IMG/VR virus record: IMGVR_UViG_3300009488_000008
Coordinates: 1-41,109 of that record
From: a virus
DNA: 41,109 bases
Reading direction: 5' to 3' (one strand)
Positions 1-6,371 of this stretch are shown one piece after another. Under the pieces are notes generated by a model. The model saw only the letters and a program-made list of their open reading frames with translations. It searched no databases and had not been told where the DNA came from. The translations under genes were made by a program, and so were the position numbers. The stretch's first letter is position 1, and each line of letters begins with the position of its first letter.

Positions 1-76
1 AAGCGATCAAGCTCAGTTGAGCATGTATCCAATCCTTGATTATTCTCCAGGCAACTCGATACGCTTTCGCCTCCCG
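1..76. repeat. Terminal direct repeat, left copy (assembly overlap of a circular genome)
   Basis: The first 76 bases are identical to the last 76. The gene that reads leftward off position 1 continues in frame from position 41033, so the duplication marks where a circular sequence was opened and is not a real terminal repeat of the virion DNA. The unique genome length is 41,033 bp. Confidence 0.95.
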
Positions 77-334
77 GCTCCTAATCAAGGCCTCCCTGCC
101 ATAGTCCTTCTTTCCCTCAAACAGGGCGGCTTTGACACCCTTCACATTTGCGGGGAGCTTGAAGGTTTGTTTCTCCAATCTAAAACAAAGAACATCAATC
201 CCTCCATTCGATGAAAGCTCCTTCATTATCGCCGTTGCTCCGAACAAGGCGAGCAGCTTTTCAATCTCTCCGATGCTCTTTTCTGCCGGGACGTCGGTCG
301 TGTAATTTTTAACGTTGAATTTCTTGACTGTCAT
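1..334 (-). CDS. Conserved phage protein of unknown function, N-terminal part (gene continues at 41033)
   Basis: Joined across the circular junction with 40915-41033 this gene encodes 150 residues. ATG at 334 overlaps the TGA of the upstream gene (ATGA). The protein begins MTVKKFNVKNYTTDVPAEKS. This opening (KNYTT, then a short helix with GEIEKLL and a GATAIMKE stretch, then FKLPANV) is one I recognise from small proteins common in tailed phages of many bacteria, always without a known role. No membrane segment or catalytic motif is visible. The C-terminal half (AYRVAWRIIKDWIHAQLSLI) is helical and basic. It lies in the early operon between a small alpha-helical protein gene and an Hjc-like nuclease gene, so a DNA-metabolism role is plausible but unproven. 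Confidence 0.85.
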   Translation of the reverse strand, partial: MTVKKFNVKNYTTDVPAEKSIGEIEKLLALFGATAIMKELSSNGGIDVLCFRLEKQTFKLPANVKGVKAALFEGKKDYGREALIRSREAKAYRVAWRIIKDWIHAQLSLIA

Positions 335-696
335 TTCTCCACCTCAAATCCTGCCTCAACGAGCCAACCAGTAATCCTTGCCATCGCCAATATCACCCCT
401 GTTTCTTTCTTGGAAACATCCAATAAGAGATTCTGAAATTCTATTATTCGTTTCTTGCTCACCTTCGGCTTGCAATCCCTGACGATGGTACGAATGAAGT
501 CCTCGCACTCGGCAATAGTCATTGCCCACGATTCTCTTTTGTGATGGTCATAATAAAAAAGATACTTATGCAATTCTCTCCCTTTCTCCTTCACATAATC
601 TTGCTGTTTATTCATTTCTTTCCTCTCTCGTTCAGATACCCCGATATAATCCAAATAGGGCTGAGCTGAGCAGTGTTTTCTTTTACTCATCTTCAT
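331..696 (-). CDS. Hypothetical early protein, 121 aa
   Basis: Not recognised. ATG at 696 (MKMSKR) has a GGGG-type ribosome site five bases upstream and overlaps the end of the zinc-ribbon gene. A second ATG two codons in is equally possible. The product is Lys/Arg/Glu-rich and predicted helical, with two scattered cysteines and no membrane segment. The stop overlaps the next ATG, so translation is coupled to the junction-spanning gene. Confidence 0.7.
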   Translation of the reverse strand: MKMSKRKHCSAQPYLDYIGVSERERKEMNKQQDYVKEKGRELHKYLFYYDHHKRESWAMTIAECEDFIRTIVRDCKPKVSKKRIIEFQNLLLDVSKKETGVILAMARITGWLVEAGFEVEK

Positions 697-898
697 TTTT
701 CCCCTTATTTTTCTTCTCAGTGCTACCTAAATCCTTCTCCACTTCATTTTTTGCCCAATCACCAAAATCTTCGTGTGTGAAATTTTCCTTTTGCCAGTCT
801 GGTAGATCGGGAAGCCCGAATTTCTTCTGGCAGAGTGAACAGTATTTGTCGTACCAGCTCACCATGCTTTTACATTTAAGGCACACACTGTAACTCAT
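683..898 (-). CDS. Small zinc-ribbon protein, 71 aa
   Basis: The N terminus carries two CxxC knuckles (CLKC at residues 6-9 and CSLC at 20-23) separated by about ten residues, which is a compact zinc ribbon. The rest is an acidic/basic tail ending KNEDE with no fold I recognise. AGGAGGAATAGG precedes the ATG. The role is unknown; it could be a DNA- or protein-binding accessory factor. It is one of at least six small Cys-rich products in this genome. Confidence 0.75.
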   Translation of the reverse strand: MSYSVCLKCKSMVSWYDKYCSLCQKKFGLPDLPDWQKENFTHEDFGDWAKNEVEKDLGSTEKKNKGKNEDE

Positions 899-926
899 CC
901 TATTCCTCCTCGTTACGGTTTATTGT

Positions 927-1124
927 TCATTTGCCTGGCTCCTTTGGTTCAACATAGGTAATCCTTGCTTTTGTGACATAATCTCCTTTCTTTCGACACT
1001 CTTTCCACGATTTACCCAAATCTTCACAATGGTCACGAATAGCATCTCTACGCCTTAACCATTGACCAATATAAAGTCCATGATATTGACTCACAATAAC
1101 CCACCTGATTACACTGCTCATCAT
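927..1124 (-). CDS. Small conserved phage protein, 65 aa
   Basis: The sequence WVIVSQYHGLYIGQW, followed by a basic RRRDAI stretch, GKSWKECRKKGD and a C-terminal beta strand, resembles a short family of phage early proteins of unknown function that I have seen beside replication genes. It starts at ATG 1124 (or the following ATG), overlapping the upstream TGA by four bases. It is predicted alpha/beta and soluble. No function can be given. Confidence 0.65.
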   Translation of the reverse strand: MMSSVIRWVIVSQYHGLYIGQWLRRRDAIRDHCEDLGKSWKECRKKGDYVTKARITYVEPKEPGK

Positions 1125-1429
1125 CCCCTCCTCAGCAATTCTCGATATTCTTTGAACATCATTTTTACAGATAATTTATAATCTTTAAATACTTTAGGGG
1201 CTGTACGAAAATTACACATAATCTCTGCCCATTTATTGACTAACTCCTCAAGCTCTGCCTCGCTTGGCTTTTGTGCCGATGATTCGATGAGCTGACGGAT
1301 TTGCTTACGGACTTGCTTCATTATTAACATTCTATTTGAACCACATTGGATGTGTTTAAGATATTTCCAATAGAAATCAAATGCTCCTGTTAACTCTATT
1401 AATAACTCACCTTTACTCAGATTTTTCAT
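1121..1429 (-). CDS. Hypothetical early protein, 102 aa
   Basis: Helical, basic protein with no recognised domain. It overlaps the preceding gene by 17 bases and the following gene by four, in the coupled style of this operon. Base composition is A+T-rich compared with the replication genes to its right. The start at ATG 1429 follows GGAGGTCGGGA, a good ribosome site inside the end of the upstream gene. Confidence 0.65.
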   Translation of the reverse strand: MKNLSKGELLIELTGAFDFYWKYLKHIQCGSNRMLIMKQVRKQIRQLIESSAQKPSEAELEELVNKWAEIMCNFRTAPKVFKDYKLSVKMMFKEYRELLRRG

Positions 1430-1664
1430 TCCCGACCTCCTTCCACCGCCGATGGTTAAACTCGTCCTCTTTCTCCTGTCGCTCTCCCAAATGCTTTATT
1501 TCATCGGGCTGGTCGTAGCAGACGATTTCGTAGCTGTCTCCTCCGCCCAGGTCGAACCCGAGCTCGCAATTCTCAATCGGGTCTATGCCCTGCTCGTTGC
1601 AAAATATGATCCATTCAGGCCAACTGATTTGAAACGTCTTGCCCGCTCTACAATCTCTAATCAT
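1413..1664 (-). CDS. Hypothetical early protein, 83 aa
   Basis: ATG 1664 shares one base with the TAA of the HNH gene (TAATG), and AAAAGGAA lies just upstream, so this start is preferred to a longer in-frame extension that would lie inside the HNH gene. The product starts MIRDCRAGKTFQISWPEW and is acidic at its C terminus. There are three cysteines but no spaced zinc pair. The fold is not recognised. Confidence 0.65.
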   Translation of the reverse strand: MIRDCRAGKTFQISWPEWIIFCNEQGIDPIENCELGFDLGGGDSYEIVCYDQPDEIKHLGERQEKEDEFNHRRWKEVGNEKSE

Positions 1665-2167
1665 TAATTTATTCCTTTTCTTGCATTCTCGGCCCTCGTA
1701 ATCCACTGACAATTATCAGGTTCATAATTTCCATCGTTATCGATGCGATCTATTGTCAGATTATTTTGATAGCCAGATAATATAGCCCAGAATTTAAATG
1801 CGACAAAATTTTCTTTCCATTCTGGCCAGATATTGATGCCCCTTCCGCCATAGCGATGATATTTAATATGATTCGGATTAAGACAACGGTCTTTCATATG
1901 ATTCCAAATCCTATAAAGTCTCGTTCTTGTTCTTCCGTGTTTATACAAATGGCTAAGATTACCACTTCTTTTTTGAGAAATTTCTTTATGCAAACAACCA
2001 CAAGATTTTGTGTGTTCTCTCCTTAAATCATCAAGAGAAACTTCTGTTAAATTTCCACAATCACATCGACAGAGCCAGATTACACATCTTCCTCTTCTTT
2101 TTTCTGTGGGTATAATTGCAATAAGCCTTCCGAATCTTTGTCCAGTTAAATCAATTTTTAAAGTCAT
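1664..2167 (-). CDS. HNH endonuclease (probable homing endonuclease), 167 aa
   Basis: Residues 31-58 form a Cys-rich DNA-binding element (WLCRCDCG then SCGCL), as in many phage HNH enzymes. Residues 84-167 carry the family signature YRIWNHMKDRC, HRYGGRGI and the nuclease core IDRIDNDGNYEPDNCQW. It would nick or cut DNA at a specific site to promote its own spread. ATG 2167 has GAAGGAGAAG upstream and overlaps the previous stop (ATGA). A longer open frame to 2458 was rejected because it is the out-of-frame shadow of the upstream gene. The gene is visibly A+T-rich against its right-hand neighbours, a sign of separate origin. Confidence 0.9.
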   Translation of the reverse strand: MTLKIDLTGQRFGRLIAIIPTEKRRGRCVIWLCRCDCGNLTEVSLDDLRREHTKSCGCLHKEISQKRSGNLSHLYKHGRTRTRLYRIWNHMKDRCLNPNHIKYHRYGGRGINIWPEWKENFVAFKFWAILSGYQNNLTIDRIDNDGNYEPDNCQWITRAENARKGIN

Positions 2168-2430
2168 GGCTTCTCCTTCAAGCTCGCCCTTATTTTCTCC
2201 CGGAGATCGTTCCGGATTATCCGGATGCCTTTCTTCGTCTGCGGAAGCTCGACTCTCTCCTTGAAATGGGGATCCTCTATCGCCTCCTGGATCAGCTTCC
2301 TCTCGTTGACTGTCAGCTGCACGCTTTCCCCTGTGCATAGTCGATGGTTCATTTCCGTCAGGAGATGACTCTGGGCCTCGAGATACCGCCGCCTGTTCCT
2401 TTTCCGGAAGATCCAATCTATCAGCTTCAT
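2164..2430 (-). CDS. Hypothetical basic protein, 88 aa
   Basis: ATG 2430 follows GGAGACC and overlaps the upstream stop (ATGA), which is why the longer frame to 2553 is not used. The product begins MKLIDWIFRKRNRRRYLEAQ, is very basic and helical, and has no Cys pairs or membrane segment. Unknown function; operon position suggests replication accessory. Confidence 0.65.
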   Translation of the reverse strand: MKLIDWIFRKRNRRRYLEAQSHLLTEMNHRLCTGESVQLTVNERKLIQEAIEDPHFKERVELPQTKKGIRIIRNDLREKIRASLKEKP

Positions 2431-2657
2431 GGTCTCCGTCTCGGCCGATGCTGCGCATAGCAGGCTGCCAGCCTGAATTCCAGGCCCCTCCTTTCCTTTG
2501 GCTTTATTCTCAATATCTTTGTGATCCGGACCAGCTTTGCGCACCATGGACACTTCTCAACAACCGGTCTATTCAGGCCGTAATTCTTCGTATCCAGGTC
2601 GATGCCGATCCCACACATAGGGCAGGGGACTTGCTTCTCAGTCGGATTGAAAATCAT
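2427..2657 (-). CDS. Zinc-ribbon protein, 76 aa
   Basis: Two CPxC knuckles, CPMC (residues 12-15) and CPWC (residues 36-39), sit about twenty residues apart in the N-terminal half, a typical zinc ribbon. The C terminus is Arg-rich (RRGLEFRLAACYAQHRPRRR), suited to nucleic-acid contact. Its ATG overlaps the stop of the upstream membrane-protein gene by four bases. Function is not known. Confidence 0.75.
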   Translation of the reverse strand: MIFNPTEKQVPCPMCGIGIDLDTKNYGLNRPVVEKCPWCAKLVRITKILRIKPKERRGLEFRLAACYAQHRPRRRP

Positions 2658-2839
2658 GATTTCTCTTTCTCTACGAAGCCTTTTATGATCGCGTCTTTTT
2701 CTTCTGTCTGCTTCTTGTTGGCTATTCTCATTACGTCCATCTGATCATCGAGTTGCCTTTCTCTCTTCTTGGCAATAATTCTCCTGATCAACCAGCCGAT
2801 GATGAAGCCGATTATGAATCCTATGATTTTCAAACTCAT
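2654..2839 (-). CDS. Small membrane protein, 61 aa
   Basis: Residues 1-21 form a hydrophobic, glycine-punctuated helix (IIGFIIGFIIGWLI), followed by a basic stop-transfer patch and a charged cytoplasmic coil. GGAGGCATC precedes the ATG. It is a single-span inner-membrane protein of unknown role inside the replication module. Phage early membrane peptides can act in exclusion or host takeover, but nothing here shows that. Confidence 0.65.
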   Translation of the reverse strand: MSLKIIGFIIGFIIGWLIRRIIAKKRERQLDDQMDVMRIANKKQTEEKDAIIKGFVEKEKS

Positions 2840-2866
2840 GATGCCTCCTTGTGTTCTTCTAAGTTT

Positions 2867-3340
2867 CTAATCCTGAAGCCCCCCATAATGTTTCTCGTGG
2901 TATTCATAGGCTTTGACGATCCGCCTTCTATATGCGTCTATATGGCTCGGCCTCTTCTTCTTTGCCAATGCCTCCTTCGTCACGTTGTAGAGACATTGAC
3001 ATGGCCAGGCCACGAGCCGCCCGGACTTTTCCTTGCTCATTATCCAGGCGTTGCCCCCGCATCGCTCGCATCCGACTTTGCCTTCCGCCGGTGCTTCCTC
3101 CAGAATCCTCTCCGCCGCCGCCCTCGTCTCCTGCACCGTCAATGCCGCCCGAAACAGGTATGCATCATCTGGATCCCTGTCCCTCATGGCCTTTTCGATC
3201 GCCTTTGTCAGTGTCTTCAGGGGATATTCCTTTAGTTCGCTGTAAAAGAATTCGACGTCTTCCTGCCTGATGTTTTTGCCGACCTTCTTTCCCGCCCTTT
3301 CGAGCGTTGCCTTGAGCTCCGGTTTGTCCCCGTAATTCAT
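2867..3340 (-). CDS. Putative helicase loader / replication protein with C-terminal zinc motif, 157 aa
   Basis: ATG 3340 has GAGGAGGATTAAGC upstream; an upstream in-frame ATG lies inside the previous gene and was not used. Residues 1-90 are helical (KNIRQEDVEFFYSELKEYPL, then KTLTKAIEKAMRD) and resemble the helical domain of phage helicase loader/inhibitor proteins such as SPP1 gp39. This resemblance is by eye. A zinc site follows near residues 94-121 (CERC, then CQC). It lies directly after the initiator gene, the usual place of a loader. It could instead be a generic zinc-binding replication accessory. Confidence 0.5.
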   Translation of the reverse strand: MNYGDKPELKATLERAGKKVGKNIRQEDVEFFYSELKEYPLKTLTKAIEKAMRDRDPDDAYLFRAALTVQETRAAAERILEEAPAEGKVGCERCGGNAWIMSKEKSGRLVAWPCQCLYNVTKEALAKKKRPSHIDAYRRRIVKAYEYHEKHYGGLQD

Positions 3341-3342
3341 GC

Positions 3343-4077
3343 TTAATCCTCCTCTTTGAGCCACTCCTTGGAGCGTTTTTCATCCTTGCGCTTTCCGGCG
3401 TTCTTAGAGTCGAATTTTTCCTGTTCGTCGGATAACCAGTTATTTATGAATCGCGCATAATTCTTTTTTCTTCCCTTCCTTGGATTTGAAACAATCCATT
3501 CAATCATCCTGGTGAAAACGTGATACTCGACATCGACATCTGGAAAGGTCTTTTTCCAGCTCGCGAGATCCTCATCGATGATTCCCCGCCATTTTTTTTC
3601 CTTGAAGTTGAATTTTATCCGTAGGTGTGGGGGATCCTTCTCCTCTTCTCTTCTCTCCTCTTCTCTCCTCTTCTCTCCTCTACTCTTAGCGTCCGTTTTT
3701 CGGACATCATGTCCGTTTTTCGGACATCCTTCTTCACTGAGCCTTCTTTTGTGGCGTTTCGAGAGCTCATATTCCAGATGTGAAACGACGTAAAGAGTAC
3801 CGTCGGGCTCCCGCCTGAGTTTGTTCACTTCGGGATCGAGACACCGGTCGATCGTTCCTTGAATTAATTCTTCAGATCTATTCAGTAGCCCGGCCAGCCT
3901 TTTGAGCGGATAGGGGATTCCTACGTTCGCCCTGATGTAGCCTTCGTCCTTATAACTCAAGGCAAGGAAGTCTACCCACACCGCACACTGTTCGACGGTC
4001 AGCTCGTCTCTTGTGGATCCCAAAAGCCACTTATCAATCCAAAAGGGGAACCAGTCGTCTCCCGTTTTTTTCTTCAT
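3343..4077 (-). CDS. Phage replication initiator (replisome organiser-like), 244 aa
   Basis: The N-terminal 100 residues match the winged-helix replisome-organiser fold: KWLLGSTRDELTVEQCAVWV, then LKRLAGLLNRSEELIQGTID and a YVVSHLEYE strand. Such proteins bind origin DNA and recruit the host helicase through a loader. Residues 108-145 form a low-complexity E/R/K linker encoded by repeated DNA that may be the origin itself. The C-terminal 90 residues (WKKTFPDVDVEYHVFTRMIE and ARFINNWLSDEQEKF) look like the terminal domain that follows such linkers. ATG 4077 directly abuts the TAA of the ASCH gene. Confidence 0.75.
   Translation of the reverse strand: MKKKTGDDWFPFWIDKWLLGSTRDELTVEQCAVWVDFLALSYKDEGYIRANVGIPYPLKRLAGLLNRSEELIQGTIDRCLDPEVNKLRREPDGTLYVVSHLEYELSKRHKRRLSEEGCPKNGHDVRKTDAKSRGEKRREEERREEEKDPPHLRIKFNFKEKKWRGIIDEDLASWKKTFPDVDVEYHVFTRMIEWIVSNPRKGRKKNYARFINNWLSDEQEKFDSKNAGKRKDEKRSKEWLKEED
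3637..3728. other. Candidate replication origin inside the initiator gene
   Basis: Three exact tandem copies of TTCTCTCCTC (3651-3680) lie in a pyrimidine tract. Next come two copies of the 18-mer GTCCGTTTTTCGGACATC (3691-3708 and 3711-3728) at a 20-base period. Each 18-mer contains a perfect inverted repeat GTCCG/CGGAC around five T residues. The 10- and 20-base periods are not multiples of three, so the copies are read in different frames of the protein, which points to selection on DNA. Lambda and SPP1 carry origins inside their initiator genes in the same way. Confidence 0.6.
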
Positions 4078-4419
4078 TTAATTTCCTTTCAGCGTATAGC
4101 TCCTTTCTTCGGTCTCATAAATTCCCGGCCTTCCCTTTACCGGGAACGGCCTGATTCTCACCACTCCGCTGAGGATCCAGGAATAGAGCTCCGGACACCA
4201 TGGACACTTGGCCGCGTCTTCGTCGCCTCTCTTCATTCTCCTGCAGTCCGTGAGGTTTGCGATGGCCAGCGCCTGTCCGGCCGGTGCGATGTTCGGGATC
4301 TTGGACGATACAATCAGGATTCGGCCCCGATGGTTTGTTGGCCAGGTCCGGGTCTCTATGGTCTTTTTTCCTTCGGCGATAAGGTTCGCCCACGGCTGCT
4401 TAATTGAGATAGCTTTCAT
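4078..4419 (-). CDS. ASCH-domain protein, 113 aa
   Basis: The opening MKAISIKQPWANLIAEGKKT followed by IETRTWPT is the signature of the ASCH fold, a PUA-like beta barrel that binds RNA or modified nucleotides. A later segment has CPWCPELYSWILSG, and the end KGRPGIYE is also typical. ATG 4419 is coupled to the upstream stop; a longer in-frame extension to 4584 only shadows the neighbouring gene. ASCH proteins in phages may act on RNA or in nucleotide metabolism; the exact role here is unknown. Confidence 0.85.
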   Translation of the reverse strand: MKAISIKQPWANLIAEGKKTIETRTWPTNHRGRILIVSSKIPNIAPAGQALAIANLTDCRRMKRGDEDAAKCPWCPELYSWILSGVVRIRPFPVKGRPGIYETEERSYTLKGN

Positions 4420-4631
4420 TTTATTCCGAGGTGCCTTTTGATGGCCCTTATGTCTTTGTCGTGCTCCATGATCTTCTTCACGATCAGCCTCTTTTCCTTC
4501 CGAATGAGGCCCCAATATATCTGCTGATGTTTGGGTTTGCAGAAGTCCTGCCACTCCCTTTTTGGCACGAACCGTCTTTTGCATTTCCCGAGCTCTGAGA
4601 GCCGGCAGAGCTTGAGCGATGTCTCCTTCAT
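4416..4631 (-). CDS. Small zinc-finger-like protein, 71 aa
   Basis: The spacing CRLSELGKCKRRFVPKRE then DFCKPKHQ..YW is typical of small phage zinc-finger proteins (C-x7-C ... C-x3-H). ATG 4631 (MKETSLK) has AAGGAGAG at ideal spacing and overlaps a TGA by four bases, so it is preferred to the upstream ATG at 4670. The C-terminal half is strongly basic. It is a likely nucleic-acid-binding protein with no assigned role. Confidence 0.7.
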   Translation of the reverse strand: MKETSLKLCRLSELGKCKRRFVPKREWQDFCKPKHQQIYWGLIRKEKRLIVKKIMEHDKDIRAIKRHLGIK

Positions 4632-5207
4632 CGGGGTCTCTCTCCTTTTTCGCATATCATGCATGCACACGCGTTCTCGGACTATTCCTTGTGGTTTCTG
4701 AGGCTCCTTTTTATCTCTTTAATTAAATTAGCGATATTGATTGTCGAATAATTGGTCAAAAAACTTAGGTATTGATTTGACTTGTTGTAAGGCGGTTTAA
4801 ATCGTTTAATTAGCTTTGCTTCAACAAAGCTGGCTTCTTTCCATTCATTGAATCTGACAATTGCAATATCTGTGATTTTATTTTTATATGGAGAATTTGC
4901 ATATAAATGGTTTTTCAACCTTTCGCCGATATTCGAGGAACAACCGATATAGATGATTTCTTTTTTTGAATATAGGATATAAATCCCCGTAACTAAAACA
5001 AAATGAATGACCGAACGGTTAATTGGAACGAAAGTCAAAATTCCATAAGGGATGTATTTATCGATAATTTCATTGATTTCTTTTTTGAAATTTTTCATTT
5101 TTTCCTCCATGCACAAAAAAGAAGGGAGGGGAGAGGGCAAGAAAGATGGTGTCGGAAAAAACCCCTCTCCCGGGCCCGCTGGTGCCTGTCTTCTCAAACG
5201 TGCCCAT
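4628..5207 (-). pseudogene. Small gene apparently split by the GIY-YIG endonuclease gene
   Basis: Upstream of the GIY-YIG gene, GGGAGG and ATG 5207 open a G+C-rich frame beginning MGTFEKTGTSGPGRGVFSDT that then runs into A+T-rich endonuclease DNA. Downstream, the 54 bases 4681-4628 read SENACACMICEKGERPR and end in a TGA that overlaps the next ATG by four bases, the coupling used throughout this operon. The two ends fit the 5' and 3' remnants of one Cys-containing gene. Alternatively the left fragment is a tiny real ORF (5070-5207) and the right one is chance. Confidence 0.4.
4682..5098 (-). CDS. GIY-YIG endonuclease (probable homing endonuclease), 138 aa
   Basis: Catalytic landmarks are all present: GIY at residues 38-40, YIG at 50-52 (IIYIGCSSNIGERLKNHL), Arg60, His64, Glu93 in VEAKLIKRF and the PPYN end of the domain. 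ATG 5098 lies six bases after GGAGG; an ATG four codons earlier is possible. There is no obvious separate DNA-binding domain after residue 105, so this is a compact enzyme. It is markedly A+T-rich between G+C-rich neighbours and seems to interrupt a small gene, both signs of mobility. Confidence 0.88.
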   Translation of the reverse strand: MKNFKKEINEIIDKYIPYGILTFVPINRSVIHFVLVTGIYILYSKKEIIYIGCSSNIGERLKNHLYANSPYKNKITDIAIVRFNEWKEASFVEAKLIKRFKPPYNKSNQYLSFLTNYSTINIANLIKEIKRSLRNHKE

Positions 5208-5214
5208 GGCCTCC

Positions 5215-5481
5215 CTAAGCGTCATTCGGATTGCCCTGTGTGTCCCTCTTTATTTTCAGCTCGCCGGTCTTCGTGTCGTTGTCCTCCCTCACCGCCCCAC
5301 CTCTTCTCTTTCTTTCTCTCTCTGCGGCAGCAAAAACCTTTTCATCCGGCAGATAGTCGGCCGGGATCTCCTTCTCGCGCCGCTTCATCTTCCTTTGCAG
5401 GTGGGCCTTTCCGGACAGGAATCCCAGAATGTACGCGGCAGATATCACACATCCGAGCGCGATCACTCTTTCAATCCACAC
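5215..5481 (-). CDS. Small single-span membrane protein, 88 aa
   Basis: GTG start at 5481 preceded by GAGGAGGCTGAC. Residues 2-24 are hydrophobic (IERVIALGCVISAAYILGFL), followed by a basic, charged cytoplasmic tail. No known domain. The gene follows the coiled-coil protein by two bases. Function unknown. Confidence 0.6.
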   Translation of the reverse strand: MWIERVIALGCVISAAYILGFLSGKAHLQRKMKRREKEIPADYLPDEKVFAAAERERKRRGGAVREDNDTKTGELKIKRDTQGNPNDA

Positions 5482-5483
5482 CG

Positions 5484-6221
5484 TCAGCCTCCTCTCGAAC
5501 GAGTGTCAGTCTTTTGGAATACACGGATCCCCGGGATATTCGTCTTGTCTTTCTGATGCTGCACGATCTTGTTCGTACGGACGCGATCGAGAATCAAAAG
5601 GCTGCGGGGAACCAGGTCAATGTCCACGACTTCATATTCCCAGGTAGTGCGGATGTACGTTCCTTTAAGGTCTACCTTTTCCGGGACCACTATTTCTTCG
5701 GGAATGAAATCTTCCTCCTTAACGGGAACGACTTCGGTCTTCTTTTCTTCGAGGATCTTCTCTGCCTTTTCCAGCTCACCATCGTGGAGGGCCTCTCTTG
5801 CCTTGCGTTGTTTCTCTTCCTCAATGGCCAGGGCTTTGGCCTCGGCCTCTGCTTTGGCCCTCCTGAGTGCCGCCTCGGCCTCTGCTTTGGCCCTCCTGGC
5901 TGCCTCTTCGGCCTCTCTCCTTATGCGCGCCTTCTCTTCCAGGTACGGCGTCATCTTTCCTTTGACGATTCCTTCCGCTTCGCCCAGTGGATCCAGGAGC
6001 GCCTTCTCGTCGGCGATCAGGCCGTTCAATGCTTCTCGCGCCTTTGTCTTGTGCGGCTTGAACCATTCCCGGATCTTCTTTTGGAGTGCCTTATTGCCTT
6101 TAAGGTATCCGTCAGCAATGGCCAGCTCCCGATCGTTGGTCACGATGAGGGCCCGGGCGATCGGCGGATATTCACAGGCATCTTTGATAAGGGCGGTTTC
6201 AACTTCGATTTTTTCTTGCAT
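5484..6221 (-). CDS. Coiled-coil protein of the phage recombination module, 245 aa
   Basis: Residues 45-150 form a long Ala/Glu/Lys/Arg coiled coil with internal repeats (RRAKAEAEAALRRAKAEAEA). The C-terminal part (YIRTTWEYEVVDIDLVPRSL, then a VRTNK segment and IPGIRVFQ) matches the tail of coiled-coil proteins commonly found beside single-strand annealing and exonuclease genes in siphoviruses. AAGGAGGACAC precedes the ATG. It probably acts with the Cas4-like nuclease and the putative annealing protein, but its biochemical role is not known. Confidence 0.65.
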   Translation of the reverse strand: MQEKIEVETALIKDACEYPPIARALIVTNDRELAIADGYLKGNKALQKKIREWFKPHKTKAREALNGLIADEKALLDPLGEAEGIVKGKMTPYLEEKARIRREAEEAARRAKAEAEAALRRAKAEAEAKALAIEEEKQRKAREALHDGELEKAEKILEEKKTEVVPVKEEDFIPEEIVVPEKVDLKGTYIRTTWEYEVVDIDLVPRSLLILDRVRTNKIVQHQKDKTNIPGIRVFQKTDTRSRGG

Positions 6222-6230
6222 GTGTCCTCC

Positions 6231-6371
6231 TTATGGACTCCGGCGTTCGATCTTTGTCACTATGACCTCATCGTCGCCGGTATAGAATTTCTCTTTCTCT
6301 TCCGGTGGGATCTTGTATGATTTCCTCGCCTGATAGGTGGTGCTGATCTCGATGTCCTCGATGATCCCGTC
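6231..6371 (-). other. Coding-like frame after the amber stop of the Cas4-like gene
   Basis: Directly after the TAG at 6374-6372 the same frame stays open for 46 codons to a TAA, reading DGIIEDIEISTTYQARKSYK and onward with the G/C-rich third positions of the neighbouring genes. There is no ATG and no usable GTG or TTG at its start. AGGA lies 4-7 bases before two ATC codons (6365 and 6362). It is either the truncated end of the nuclease gene, a readthrough extension, or a separate small gene with a mutated or AUC start codon. Confidence 0.5.

Noticed and set aside
1-76. Terminal repeats as attL/attR or a genuine virion terminal redundancy
   Set aside because: The repeat lies inside a protein-coding gene far from the integrase and tRNA-like core and has assembly-overlap length.
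17-214. Plus-strand ORF at the left end
   Set aside because: It is antisense to the conserved junction-spanning gene, whose frame continues through the circle.
1664-2458. Long start for the HNH gene
   Set aside because: The extra 97 residues read another gene out of frame and are low-complexity; ATG 2167 has the proper ribosome site and overlap.
5052-6320. Plus-strand ORF of 422 codons
   Set aside because: Antisense shadow of the Ala/Glu-rich coiled-coil gene, whose repeated codons leave few stops on the other strand.
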